Source: JOPF133 sp052144935 (GTDB lineage Bacteria; Acidobacteriota; Terriglobia; Bryobacterales; Bryobacteraceae). From it: 35,017 nucleotides of DNA. The translations under genes were made by a program, and so were the position numbers. Positions 13,826 to 21,137 of the stretch are shown here, one piece after another. The stretch is from the NCBI GenBank assembly GCA_052144935.1, contig JBKQPR010000222.1:1-35017 (forward strand). The letters are read 5' to 3'. The notes below the pieces were generated by a model. The model saw only the letters and a list, made by a program, of their open reading frames with translations, searched no databases and had not been told where the DNA came from. Position 1 is the stretch's first letter; every line of letters starts with the position of its first letter.

Positions 13826-16561
13826 TCATTTCCGCAACCCGGCGGTCCAGTTGAGCACCACGGTGATGGGTTTCGCCGCGGCGGGCGTGACCCCATCTGG
13901 CACTGTGTTGATGAGAAACCTCTTGCCATCCGCCGTGACGTCGTAGCGGGTTACATTGACGCTGAATCCACCGCCGCCCAAGATGGGAGCATGAAAGAGG
14001 GCCTTGGGGTTCCCGTGCTGGAACGCCGGATTGAGGCTCACCTCCACGGCCATCATCTGGGAATCGGCCGAAACGTAGAACAGCTCCTTGCCGTCCCGGC
14101 GCCAGCGGGGCTGCGATCCGCCGCCTTTCGAAACCATCCACTTGCCGCCCGTCGCTTCCGGGAAGGGCTGCACGTAGACCTCGCTCTTGCCTGATTCATT
14201 CGAGGCGTAGGCCACAAAGCGGCCGTCGGGAGAGAAGCGGCCCTGGCTGGTGTCAAACTGCCCGTTGAGATACGGCACAGGCTTGCGATCGCCTTCGAGC
14301 GGGAGCACCCACAAGCTCAGGCTCCCCACCTGGCCGTCGCCGACCGAATACAGCAGAAACTTGCCGTCCGCGGACCAATCCTGGGCGTACTTGGCTTCCC
14401 CCGACTTGAACAGTAGTTCTTCGTTACCCGCGCCGCTCGCCACCTTCCGATAGAGGTTGTAAGGGCCGTCGCGGCCTGAAGAAAAAACGATGCGGCTTCC
14501 GTCCGGGGACCACGTGGCCAGCCAGTCCCAGGCGGGATCGAAGGTGAACCGGGAACTGGTGCCGTGGACGAATTCGATCAGCCAGATGTCCACGTTGCCG
14601 CTTCCCAGGCCGCCTGCACCAGCATTCTGGGTGTCGCGGCGGTCGGCCGCAACGCGGGATCCATCCGGCGAAAGTACAACACTGTTGTACACCCCAGGTT
14701 CTCCAGCGCCGCCGAGCGGTTTCCCCTCCCGATTGAACCAGGTGAGCTGGGTAATTGGCCGCGTCAGGGATCCGCCGGACCAGTACGCTAAGACTCCGGT
14801 ATCAGAAGCCGAGAAATTCGGACGGCCGGAGGCACTGGCGACGGCCTCGGCGACCGGCACGGCGTCGCCCGCCAGTTCCAGCTTGCGCTCATCGAAGGGC
14901 TGGGCCATCAACGTGCCCTCGCGCTCAAACAGCAGGTGTCCGATGCCCGCGCGCGCGCCGGGGTCTGCGGCAGGCGCGTAAATGGGAGCGGAAGAGGTAG
15001 CCAGCAGCCGCCTGGAATTCTGCTGCGACGGATTGGAATCCAGCGATCCGAGGTAGATGCCATTATTCTCTTCCAGCCCTGAGAAGCGCGCATAAAGGAA
15101 ATGCCGGCCGTCCGGCAGAAAAACGGGACCAAAGTGAGCAGTCTCCTTGCGCAACGGATCGACCGTGGTCAGCGGTGTGGCCGGGCCGCCGGCCTCCGGA
15201 ACCTGCATCAGGCCCTTGGCATAGGCGGCGAAGATGATCGTGCCTGCGCGGCTCCAGGCGCCTCCCATCCATGGCCCTGCGAAGTCGCAGACTGTCTGCG
15301 GGGGGCCTCCGGCAGCTTCCAGCTTCTTCAACTTGCCCTGCACCTCGAACCCCAGGAAGCGGCTGTCGGGCGACCAGAAACTGGAATTGCCCAGACCTTC
15401 CGTGCCGGTCAAGGGACGCGACTCGAGCGAATCGAGCGGCCGTATCCAAAGGACCCCGCGTCCGCCCGGACCGGCTGCGTGGAAGGCCACGCGGCGGCCA
15501 TCCGGCGAGAGAAACGGACCGCCCAAGAAGCTGCTCTTTTCGGGCAGAGGGATCTGGAAGCGGATCAACTCGGCCACGGGCGGCTTTTCGCGGAAGTGCA
15601 CGAAGGCCAGCGCCGCCGCGATCGCGATGGCGACTACCGCCACCGCCGACGCCGCCCATCCGAGCCGCGACGGTGACGGAGCGGTCTCCGCACTCACCGG
15701 GTTCGCCAGCCACTTCTGGATCGCGATGCGCGCCTCGCCGATATCGCGCAGGCGCGTCCTCAGATCGCGGTCCAGACAACGCCGCAGCAGATCCCGGATG
15801 GGCGCCGGTGCCTGGGCGGGAAGCCGGTCGAAGTCGATCGGGGCGCGCAGCACGTCGGCCAGCGTGTGCGACATGGTCTCGCCCTCGAACAGCCGCCTGC
15901 CGGTCAGCATCTCATAAAGCAGCACGCCGAACGACCAGATGTCCGCGCGCTTGTCCGCCGGCTTGCCGGCGGCCTGCTCGGGGCTCATGTAGCCGGCCGT
16001 GCCCAGCAGCACGCCCACTTGGGTCGCGGCCATCGTCAAAGTGGGCGAGTTGGTGGCGTTGGCGCTCGCGGAGGCCGGGTCGCGCTGCGCCACCGCCGCC
16101 AGGCCGAAGTCGAGGACCTTCACGACGCCGGGCTGTCCGCTTGCGGGCCCCGTGATCATGACGTTGGCGGGCTTCAGGTCGCGATGGGTGATGCCTTTCT
16201 CGTGGGCCGCCTCCAGCGCTTCGGCGATCTGGCGCGCGATGGGGAGCGCCTCCTCCACATCGAGAGGGCCACTGGCCAGACGGCTGGCGACGGTCGCCCC
16301 CTCCAGCAGTTCCATGATCAGAGCGCGATCCTCGACGCCGTAAATGGCCGCGATGTTGGGGTGGTTCAGCGCGGCCAGCACCTGGGCTTCGCGCGTGAAG
16401 CGGGCCAGGCGGTCGGGATCGGCGGCGAACGAATCCGGCAGCACCTTGATCGCGACCTCGCGGCCGAGCTTGGTGTCGGTGGCGCGATAAACCTCGCCCA
16501 TCCCGCCCTCGCCGAGCTTGGCGGTGATGCGGTAGTGGGCGATGGTTTGTGGCGGGCTCAT
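13826..16561 (-). CDS. Transmembrane serine/threonine kinase with TolB-like beta-propeller
   Basis: The 911-aa protein has a complete PknB-type kinase domain at 10-285: GEGGMGEVY glycine loop, K39 in VAIKV, HRDLKPAN (D128), D151-FG and GTAGYMSPEQ. One membrane helix (about 302-322) follows, then an extracytoplasmic propeller of PD40/TolB-like repeats (SPDGRRVAFHA, SPDSRFLGFEV, SPDGSRVAADR, SPDGSRIVFSS, SPDGRFVAYAS). This kinase-propeller design is abundant in Solibacter-like genomes; ligands are unknown. The linker before the membrane helix (ETAPSPSRL) is encoded by a variant of the GAGCCGCGACCG repeat (15662-15685). A TATGAT box lies 14 nt before ATG 16561. It shares its strand with the GH97 gene. 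Confidence 0.93.
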   Translation of the reverse strand: MSPPQTIAHYRITAKLGEGGMGEVYRATDTKLGREVAIKVLPDSFAADPDRLARFTREAQVLAALNHPNIAAIYGVEDRALIMELLEGATVASRLASGPLDVEEALPIARQIAEALEAAHEKGITHRDLKPANVMITGPASGQPGVVKVLDFGLAAVAQRDPASASANATNSPTLTMAATQVGVLLGTAGYMSPEQAAGKPADKRADIWSFGVLLYEMLTGRRLFEGETMSHTLADVLRAPIDFDRLPAQAPAPIRDLLRRCLDRDLRTRLRDIGEARIAIQKWLANPVSAETAPSPSRLGWAASAVAVVAIAIAAALAFVHFREKPPVAELIRFQIPLPEKSSFLGGPFLSPDGRRVAFHAAGPGGRGVLWIRPLDSLESRPLTGTEGLGNSSFWSPDSRFLGFEVQGKLKKLEAAGGPPQTVCDFAGPWMGGAWSRAGTIIFAAYAKGLMQVPEAGGPATPLTTVDPLRKETAHFGPVFLPDGRHFLYARFSGLEENNGIYLGSLDSNPSQQNSRRLLATSSAPIYAPAADPGARAGIGHLLFEREGTLMAQPFDERKLELAGDAVPVAEAVASASGRPNFSASDTGVLAYWSGGSLTRPITQLTWFNREGKPLGGAGEPGVYNSVVLSPDGSRVAADRRDTQNAGAGGLGSGNVDIWLIEFVHGTSSRFTFDPAWDWLATWSPDGSRIVFSSGRDGPYNLYRKVASGAGNEELLFKSGEAKYAQDWSADGKFLLYSVGDGQVGSLSLWVLPLEGDRKPVPYLNGQFDTSQGRFSPDGRFVAYASNESGKSEVYVQPFPEATGGKWMVSKGGGSQPRWRRDGKELFYVSADSQMMAVEVSLNPAFQHGNPKALFHAPILGGGGFSVNVTRYDVTADGKRFLINTVPDGVTPAAAKPITVVLNWTAGLRK
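15662..15685 (+). repeat. GAGCCGCGAC-type repeat variant inside the kinase gene
   Basis: GAGCCGCGACGG TGACGGAGCGGT differs from the intergenic units by a few bases. On the coding strand it encodes TAPSPSRL, the juxtamembrane linker, where an insertion is easily tolerated. Confidence 0.55.
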
Positions 16562-16935
16562 CGGGGCTTCTGGTTATCATACCGTGCTGGGTGGCGCGGG
16601 AAGGCGGTCGGCAGGCCGGATGCCCTCTGGTCCCGCCCTGGGCCCGCCTGCCCACCTTGCCTTGTAAGATGCTGGTGCCGCAATGCACTACGCTACTATC
16701 CATTCATTTCTTCGCGCGTTGCGACGATTCTTGGCGTGGGGCAGGCGATTCGCCTGCCACCGGTGCGAAGCACCGCCTTTGGTTTGGTTGCGGCTCGGCT
16801 GCTCCGTGGGGCACCCCGCCTGCCCAACCGGCTGCCCCGCCCTGACGAATCCCAACTACGGGTAAGGCATCCGAAGGTCAGGCTCGCAACGGCCCCGCGC
16901 CCCCGCCTGTTACGCTGAAAGCTGAGGGCCGCAAG
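16562..16935. other. Divergent intergenic region with short palindromes
   Basis: No gene is supported here between the kinase (-) and U32 (+) genes. It contains the kinase TATGAT box (minus, 16581-16576), a perfect hairpin GGCAGGCG-ATT-CGCCTGCC (16740-16758) and directly after it CGGTGC-GAA-GCACCG (16761-16775). Rows of GCCTGCC and GGGGCACC motifs around 16640-16670 and 16805-16845 look like decayed relatives of the same repeats. I see no clear promoter for the U32 gene. Confidence 0.6.
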
Positions 16936-16962
16936 CTGACCGCTGTCCGCAAACCCGAAATC

Positions 16963-19935
16963 ATGTCGCCCGCCGGTTACTGGCCGCAACTGCGCGCTGC
17001 CATCGAAGCCGGCGCGGATTCGGTCTACTTCGGCCTGAAGCACTTCAGCGCCCGAGCCAAGGTGGGGTTCTCGCTCGCCGAGCTGCCCGAAGTCATGGCC
17101 ACTCTGCACCGCCGCGGGGTCAAGGGATTCGTCACCTTCAACACGCTGGTCTTCGATCACGAACTGGACGAAGCGGCGCGCGCGCTGGCGGAAATCGCCG
17201 AGGCCGGCGCCGACGCGATCATCGTGCAGGATCTCGGCGTGCTTCGCATGGCCCGCCGGATTGCGCCCGGTCTGGAGATTCACGGCAGCACGCAGATGAG
17301 CATCACCAGCGCCGACGGCGTCAAACTGGCCCAGAGCCTGGGCGCCTCGCGCGTGACGCTGGCCCGCGAGCTGTCGCTCGATGAAGTCCGCGCCATCCGC
17401 GCGGCCACCGATTGCGAGCTGGAAATCTTTGTACACGGCGCGTTGTGCGTGGCCTACTCCGGCCAGTGCTTCTCCTCGGAGGCCTGGGGCGGCCGTAGCG
17501 CCAATCGCGGCCAATGCGCGCAGGCCTGCCGGCTGCCTTATGAAATGCTGGTGGATGGCGAAGCCGCGCCGCTGGGCGATGCCCGCTACCTGCTTTCCCC
17601 CGGCGATCTGTTCGCGCTGCGGCAGATTCCGGAGATCGTCGAAATCGGGATTTCCGCGTTGAAAATCGAAGGCCGCTACAAGGACGCCGAGTACGTGGCG
17701 CTGACCACCCGCGCCTATCGCGAGGCGGTGGATACGGCCTGCGCCGGCCGTCCGCTGGCGGTGGACCCCGCGCGCGAATTGCAGTTGGAGCAGGTGTACT
17801 CGCGCGGGCTGGGACCGTACTTTCTCAACGGCGCCAACCATCAGGCGGTGGTGAACGGGCGCGCCCCGCGGCATCGCGGCGTGCTGATGGGGCGCGTGGC
17901 GCGGGTGGCGGGCGCGGCGGTGACCATCGAACCCGCCGCGGCCCACGCGATTGCGCCGCTCAAGCCCGGAGATGGGGTGGTCTTCGACGCCGCGGATTGG
18001 CGCTCGCCCGAAGAACCCGAAGAGGGCGGGCGCGTGTTCCAGGTGACGCCTCTGGGTGGGCAAGTGGCGCCGCGCGGCGGGGGCGGCGAGCTGCGCGACG
18101 GGCAGCCCGATCCGCGCGGCGGAGGCAGGGAACTGCGCGGTGGGCAGCTCGATCCGCGCGGCGGGCCAGTGACGCCTCCCGGCAGACAAGTGGCGCTACG
18201 CGGCGGGCAGGTGGACCCGCGCGGGGGCATCGAGTTGCGCGGCGGGCAGGTCGATCCGCGTGGTGAGGGCAGGGAACTGTGCGGTGGGCAGCTCGATCCG
18301 CGCGGTGAGGGTAGGGAACTGTGCGGCGGGCAGCTCGATTCGCGCGGCGGGGCCAGGGAACTGTGCGGTGGGCAACTCGATCCGCGCGGTGAGGGCAGGG
18401 AACTGTGCCGCGGGCAGGTCGATCCGCGCGGTGAGGGCGGGGAACTGTGCGGCGGGCAGCTCGATCCGCGCGCTGAGGGCAACGATCCGCGCAGCGGGGG
18501 TAGCGATCCGCGCAGCAGGAGCAACGATCCGCGCGGCGGGCGCATCGAGCTGCGCTTCGCCAACGGCGCGGTCAATCCGGCGCGCATCCGGCCGGGCGAC
18601 CTGGTGTGGCGCACGCACGATCCGGAAATCGAAAAGGCCGCGCGCCCGTTTACCGCGCCGGCGGCGCCCGTCCGCAAGCAGAGAGCCGATGTCCGCGTGA
18701 CCGCGCGGGAGGGCCAGCCGCTCGAAACCGAGTGGCGCGTGGGCCAGGTCGCGGTCCAAGTGCGGTCGTCATCGCCGCTGAGCGCCGCGCGAAATTCCGG
18801 CCTCGATGCGCGACTTCTGCGCGAGCAGTTCGGCCGCTTGGGAAACACGCCCTACGAGATGGGCGAGATCGAGCTGCAGGTAACCGGCGCCCCGTTCGCG
18901 CCGAGTTCTCTGCTGAACCAGGTGCGCCGCCAGGCCGTGGAAGAGCTGCAGCAGCGGCAGAGCGCAGGCGCAGCGACGACACCGGCGCGTCTCCCCGATC
19001 GCTCAGGCGAGGTTTACGCGCACCGGGCGACTGCGCGGCCAGCCGCCGGGGCGCCTCCCACGCTCCACCTCCTGGTGCGCGATGGAGCGCAGCTCGCGGC
19101 CGCGCTGGCGGCGGGGCCCGCCGGCATCACGCTCGACTATCTGGACCTCTATGGCCTGCGCCCGTCCATCGAGCGCGTCCGCCAGTCGGGCATCGAGGTT
19201 CGGGTGGCCAGCCCGCGCGTGCTCAAGCCGGGCGAAGAGCGCATCGTCGATTTCCTCCTTGGCTGCGATTGCCCCATCCTGGTGCGTTCTACCGGCCTGC
19301 TGGAAGCATTGCGCGGGGTGCCCTCCGGGCCCGGCCCCCACGAGCTGACAGGCGACTTCAGCCTGAACGCGGCCAATGCCCTGACTGCCGGAGAGTTGCT
19401 CGACATGGGCCTTGCGCGGCTGACCCCCACGCACGATCTGAACGCCGCGCAATTGGCCGAGTTGGCCCGCCGGGTTGGCGGCGGCGCGATCGAAGCGGTG
19501 GCCTATCAACACCTCCCTGTGTTTCACACCGAGCATTGCGTCTTCTGCCGCTTTCTTTCCAAGGGGACCAGTTATAAGGATTGCGGCCGGCCCTGCGAAG
19601 AGCACCGCGTGGCCCTGAGGGACGCCGCCGGCCGCGCGCATCCGGTGGTGGCCGACGTGGGCTGCCGCAACACCGTCTTCGGCGCCGAAGCTCAGGAGGC
19701 CAGCCAGCACCTGCAGTCCTGGCGCGAGGCCGGCATTCACCGCTTCCGGCTGGAGTTTGCACACGAGACCGCCGACCAGGTGACGCGGGTCGCGCGCGCC
19801 TTCGAGGAGACTCTGTCCGGCCGCAGGACGCCGCGGGAACTGGCGCAGACGCTCGCGCGCGTGACACCGCAAGGCACCACGCAGGGCAGCCTCTACGTGC
19901 CGGAAGGGTACCTCACGCTGCCGGTGCTGCAATAG
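16963..19935 (+). CDS. U32-family RNA hydroxylation protein (RlhA-like) with internal minisatellite
   Basis: The 990-aa protein matches long U32 proteins related to RlhA, which hydroxylates 23S rRNA C2501 in E. coli. The U32 core (1-340) has MSPAGYWPQLRAAIEAGADS, VYFGLKHFSARAK, the Cys cluster of CVAYSGQCFSSEAWGG and RGQCAQACRLPYEM, and ALKIEGRYKDAEYV. A DUF3656-like part and a C-terminal U32 half with Cys-rich HCVFCRFL, KDCGRPCEEH and DVGCRN follow. Between them, residues about 370-528 are a tandem repeat of 14-aa units (GGQLDPRGEGRELC). Upstream in-frame codons read LTAVRKPEI, the usual family N-terminus, so translation may really start at CTG 16936. Without the repeat the length is normal for the long form. 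Confidence 0.88.
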   Translation: MSPAGYWPQLRAAIEAGADSVYFGLKHFSARAKVGFSLAELPEVMATLHRRGVKGFVTFNTLVFDHELDEAARALAEIAEAGADAIIVQDLGVLRMARRIAPGLEIHGSTQMSITSADGVKLAQSLGASRVTLARELSLDEVRAIRAATDCELEIFVHGALCVAYSGQCFSSEAWGGRSANRGQCAQACRLPYEMLVDGEAAPLGDARYLLSPGDLFALRQIPEIVEIGISALKIEGRYKDAEYVALTTRAYREAVDTACAGRPLAVDPARELQLEQVYSRGLGPYFLNGANHQAVVNGRAPRHRGVLMGRVARVAGAAVTIEPAAAHAIAPLKPGDGVVFDAADWRSPEEPEEGGRVFQVTPLGGQVAPRGGGGELRDGQPDPRGGGRELRGGQLDPRGGPVTPPGRQVALRGGQVDPRGGIELRGGQVDPRGEGRELCGGQLDPRGEGRELCGGQLDSRGGARELCGGQLDPRGEGRELCRGQVDPRGEGGELCGGQLDPRAEGNDPRSGGSDPRSRSNDPRGGRIELRFANGAVNPARIRPGDLVWRTHDPEIEKAARPFTAPAAPVRKQRADVRVTAREGQPLETEWRVGQVAVQVRSSSPLSAARNSGLDARLLREQFGRLGNTPYEMGEIELQVTGAPFAPSSLLNQVRRQAVEELQQRQSAGAATTPARLPDRSGEVYAHRATARPAAGAPPTLHLLVRDGAQLAAALAAGPAGITLDYLDLYGLRPSIERVRQSGIEVRVASPRVLKPGEERIVDFLLGCDCPILVRSTGLLEALRGVPSGPGPHELTGDFSLNAANALTAGELLDMGLARLTPTHDLNAAQLAELARRVGGGAIEAVAYQHLPVFHTEHCVFCRFLSKGTSYKDCGRPCEEHRVALRDAAGRAHPVVADVGCRNTVFGAEAQEASQHLQSWREAGIHRFRLEFAHETADQVTRVARAFEETLSGRRTPRELAQTLARVTPQGTTQGSLYVPEGYLTLPVLQ
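18070..18545 (+). repeat. 42-bp coding minisatellite in the U32 gene
   Basis: About nine units of 42 bp (consensus parts GCGCGGTGAGGGCAGGGAAC and TGTGCGGTGGGCAGCTCGAT) are followed by three or four 21-bp half-units (GATCCGCGCAGCGGGGGTAG type). One unit is 39 bp and one is rearranged, but every length is a multiple of three, so the frame is kept. The units from 18256 to 18470 are the most alike, suggesting recent duplication. The encoded unit is PRGEGRELCGGQLD. Confidence 0.9.
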
Positions 19936-19958
19936 CTGCCGGAGTCTAGCCCACCATC

Positions 19959-20582
19959 TCAGCCTCGGCTATGGCGCGCCAGCAACAGCATAATGCCGCC
20001 GAAGCCGCCGATCGCCAGACCGGCGATACGGTCCATCCACAGCATGCCCCGGTCGTTGAAGCGGTCCCGGAAGTGTCCGGCGACGACCGCCAGAGTCACC
20101 CACCACAGCATGGCGCCGATGAAAATCCCGCCGACCAGCAGCAGCGTATCCCACCAGGCGCGCGGGCGGCTCATCCCTAGAATGGCCAGAACGGCCAGAA
20201 ACGAGAGCACCGTGGTGGGATTGGTCAGGTTCAGCAGAAGGGCCGTGACGAAGTCCGAGTGCCCCGATTGGCTACGGCGCTCTTCCATCGGCCGCGGCTT
20301 CTTGGAGTAATACCGGACGCCGATGCCGATCAGCAGGAGTCCACCAAAGAGGCGAATCCAAAACAGTTCGCGGAGGAGAAAGTCAATGACAAAGCTGATG
20401 CTGAAGCCGGCGATGCTGCCGTAGATCGTGTCGGCCGCGGCGGCGCCCAGACCCGAGATCAGTCCGGCGGCGCGGCTCTTGGCGATCGTGCGCGAAATGC
20501 AGAGCACGTTCACCGGCCCCACCGGCGCCGAAATCGCCAGACCGGCCAACGCTCCCCTCGCCAGCAGTTCGAGATCTTCCAT
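19959..20582 (-). CDS. LysE-family transporter
   Basis: This 207-aa membrane protein has the LysE/RhtB layout: the N-terminal helix GALAGLAISAPVGPVNVLCI with the conserved PVGP motif, a second block GLISGLGAAAADTIYGSIAG, then LNLTNPTTVLSFLAVLAILG with the conserved NP, and two further hydrophobic helices. The family exports basic or neutral amino acids and related solutes across the inner membrane; the substrate here is unknown. ATG 20582 is preferred, but TTG 20606 is in frame and would add eight residues. The gene is convergent with U32 (23-nt gap) and follows tRNA-Val on the same strand. Confidence 0.88.
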   Translation of the reverse strand: MEDLELLARGALAGLAISAPVGPVNVLCISRTIAKSRAAGLISGLGAAAADTIYGSIAGFSISFVIDFLLRELFWIRLFGGLLLIGIGVRYYSKKPRPMEERRSQSGHSDFVTALLLNLTNPTTVLSFLAVLAILGMSRPRAWWDTLLLVGGIFIGAMLWWVTLAVVAGHFRDRFNDRGMLWMDRIAGLAIGGFGGIMLLLARHSRG

Positions 20583-20610
20583 TCGCACGAGCGGCCACTC
20601 GACCAAGCTG

Positions 20611-20638
20611 GCGGCATCTAATAAGCGGCATCTAATAA
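20611..20638. repeat. Perfect 14-bp tandem duplication beside tRNA-Val
   Basis: GCGGCATCTAATAA occurs twice in direct succession (20611-20624 and 20625-20638), ending 1 nt before the tRNA CCA end. On the minus strand each unit gives TTATTAGATG, so two -10-like TATTAGAT boxes face the LysE gene. Confidence 0.85.
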
Positions 20639-20639
20639 A

Positions 20640-20716
20640 TGGTGGCCCCGCACAGATTCGAACTGTGGACCTCTTCGGTGTAAGCGAAGCGCTCTAACCA
20701 ACTGAGCTACAGGGCC
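20640..20716 (-). tRNA. tRNA-Val (anticodon UAC)
   Basis: The minus strand folds into a complete 77-nt cloverleaf. The acceptor is GGCCCTG with CGGGGCC (one U-G pair), the D arm is GCTC-AGTTGGTTA-GAGC, the anticodon arm is CTTCG-CTTACAC-CGAAG with TAC at 20682-20680, and the T arm is CACAG-TTCGAAT-CTGTG. The 3' CCA is encoded. It lies upstream of the LysE gene on the same strand. Confidence 0.97.
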
Positions 20717-20831
20717 GCAAAATTAGTTTACCACCCCATCGGCGTACCGGACTCCGTGGAGGCAACCGGACGCCCGGACGGCGGCGGCGCGGGGCCTGAC
20801 GGTGGCGACGGCCAGCGAGCCTGCGGGGATC

Positions 20832-21113
20832 GGTGAGGCACCCGCGTGCGGTGAGACGCCCGCGGGGCGCGGTGAGGCACCCGCGGCGCGGTGAGGCGCC
20901 CGAGTGTGGTGAGGCACCCGTGGCGCGGTGAGGCGCCCGCGTGCGGTGAGGCGCCCGTGGCGGGTGAGGCCCGCGGGGCGCGGTGAGGCACCCGTGGCGC
21001 GGTGAGGCGCCCGAGTGTGGTGAGGCGCCCGCGTGCGGTGAGGCGCCCGTGGCGGGTGAGGCACCCGCTGGGCGCGGTGAGGCCGGCCGGTCGCGGTGAG
21101 GTGCCCGGTGGGC
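20832..21113 (+). repeat. 18-21 bp intergenic minisatellite (GGTGAGGCRCCCG units)
   Basis: About 15 tandem units begin with GGTGAGG and continue CACCCG or CGCCCG plus a variable tail (CGTGC, TGGCGC, AGTGT, CGGGGCGC). A higher-order pattern is visible: the run AGTGT, TGGCGC, CGTGC, TGGCG recurs with small changes. Units are mostly 18-19 bp. The array fills the space between tRNA-Val and the amidohydrolase gene and ends 24 nt before its start. There are no unique spacers, so it is not a CRISPR. Sequence 20717-20831 before it holds no recognisable feature. Confidence 0.92.
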
Positions 21114-21137
21114 GGTTCTGTGTGGCACAATCGACCC

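Noticed and set aside
16696..18848. Long minus-strand reading frames across the U32 gene and its repeat
   Set aside because: They arise from the GC-rich third-position pattern and the repeat, are antisense to a well-supported protein and show no family features.
20640..20716. tRNA-Val as an integration site of a prophage or island
   Set aside because: No integrase and no second copy of the tRNA end were seen; only a 14-bp tandem duplication is adjacent.
20832..21113. CRISPR array
   Set aside because: Units are directly adjacent, with no unique spacers of constant length and no cas genes nearby; it is a minisatellite.
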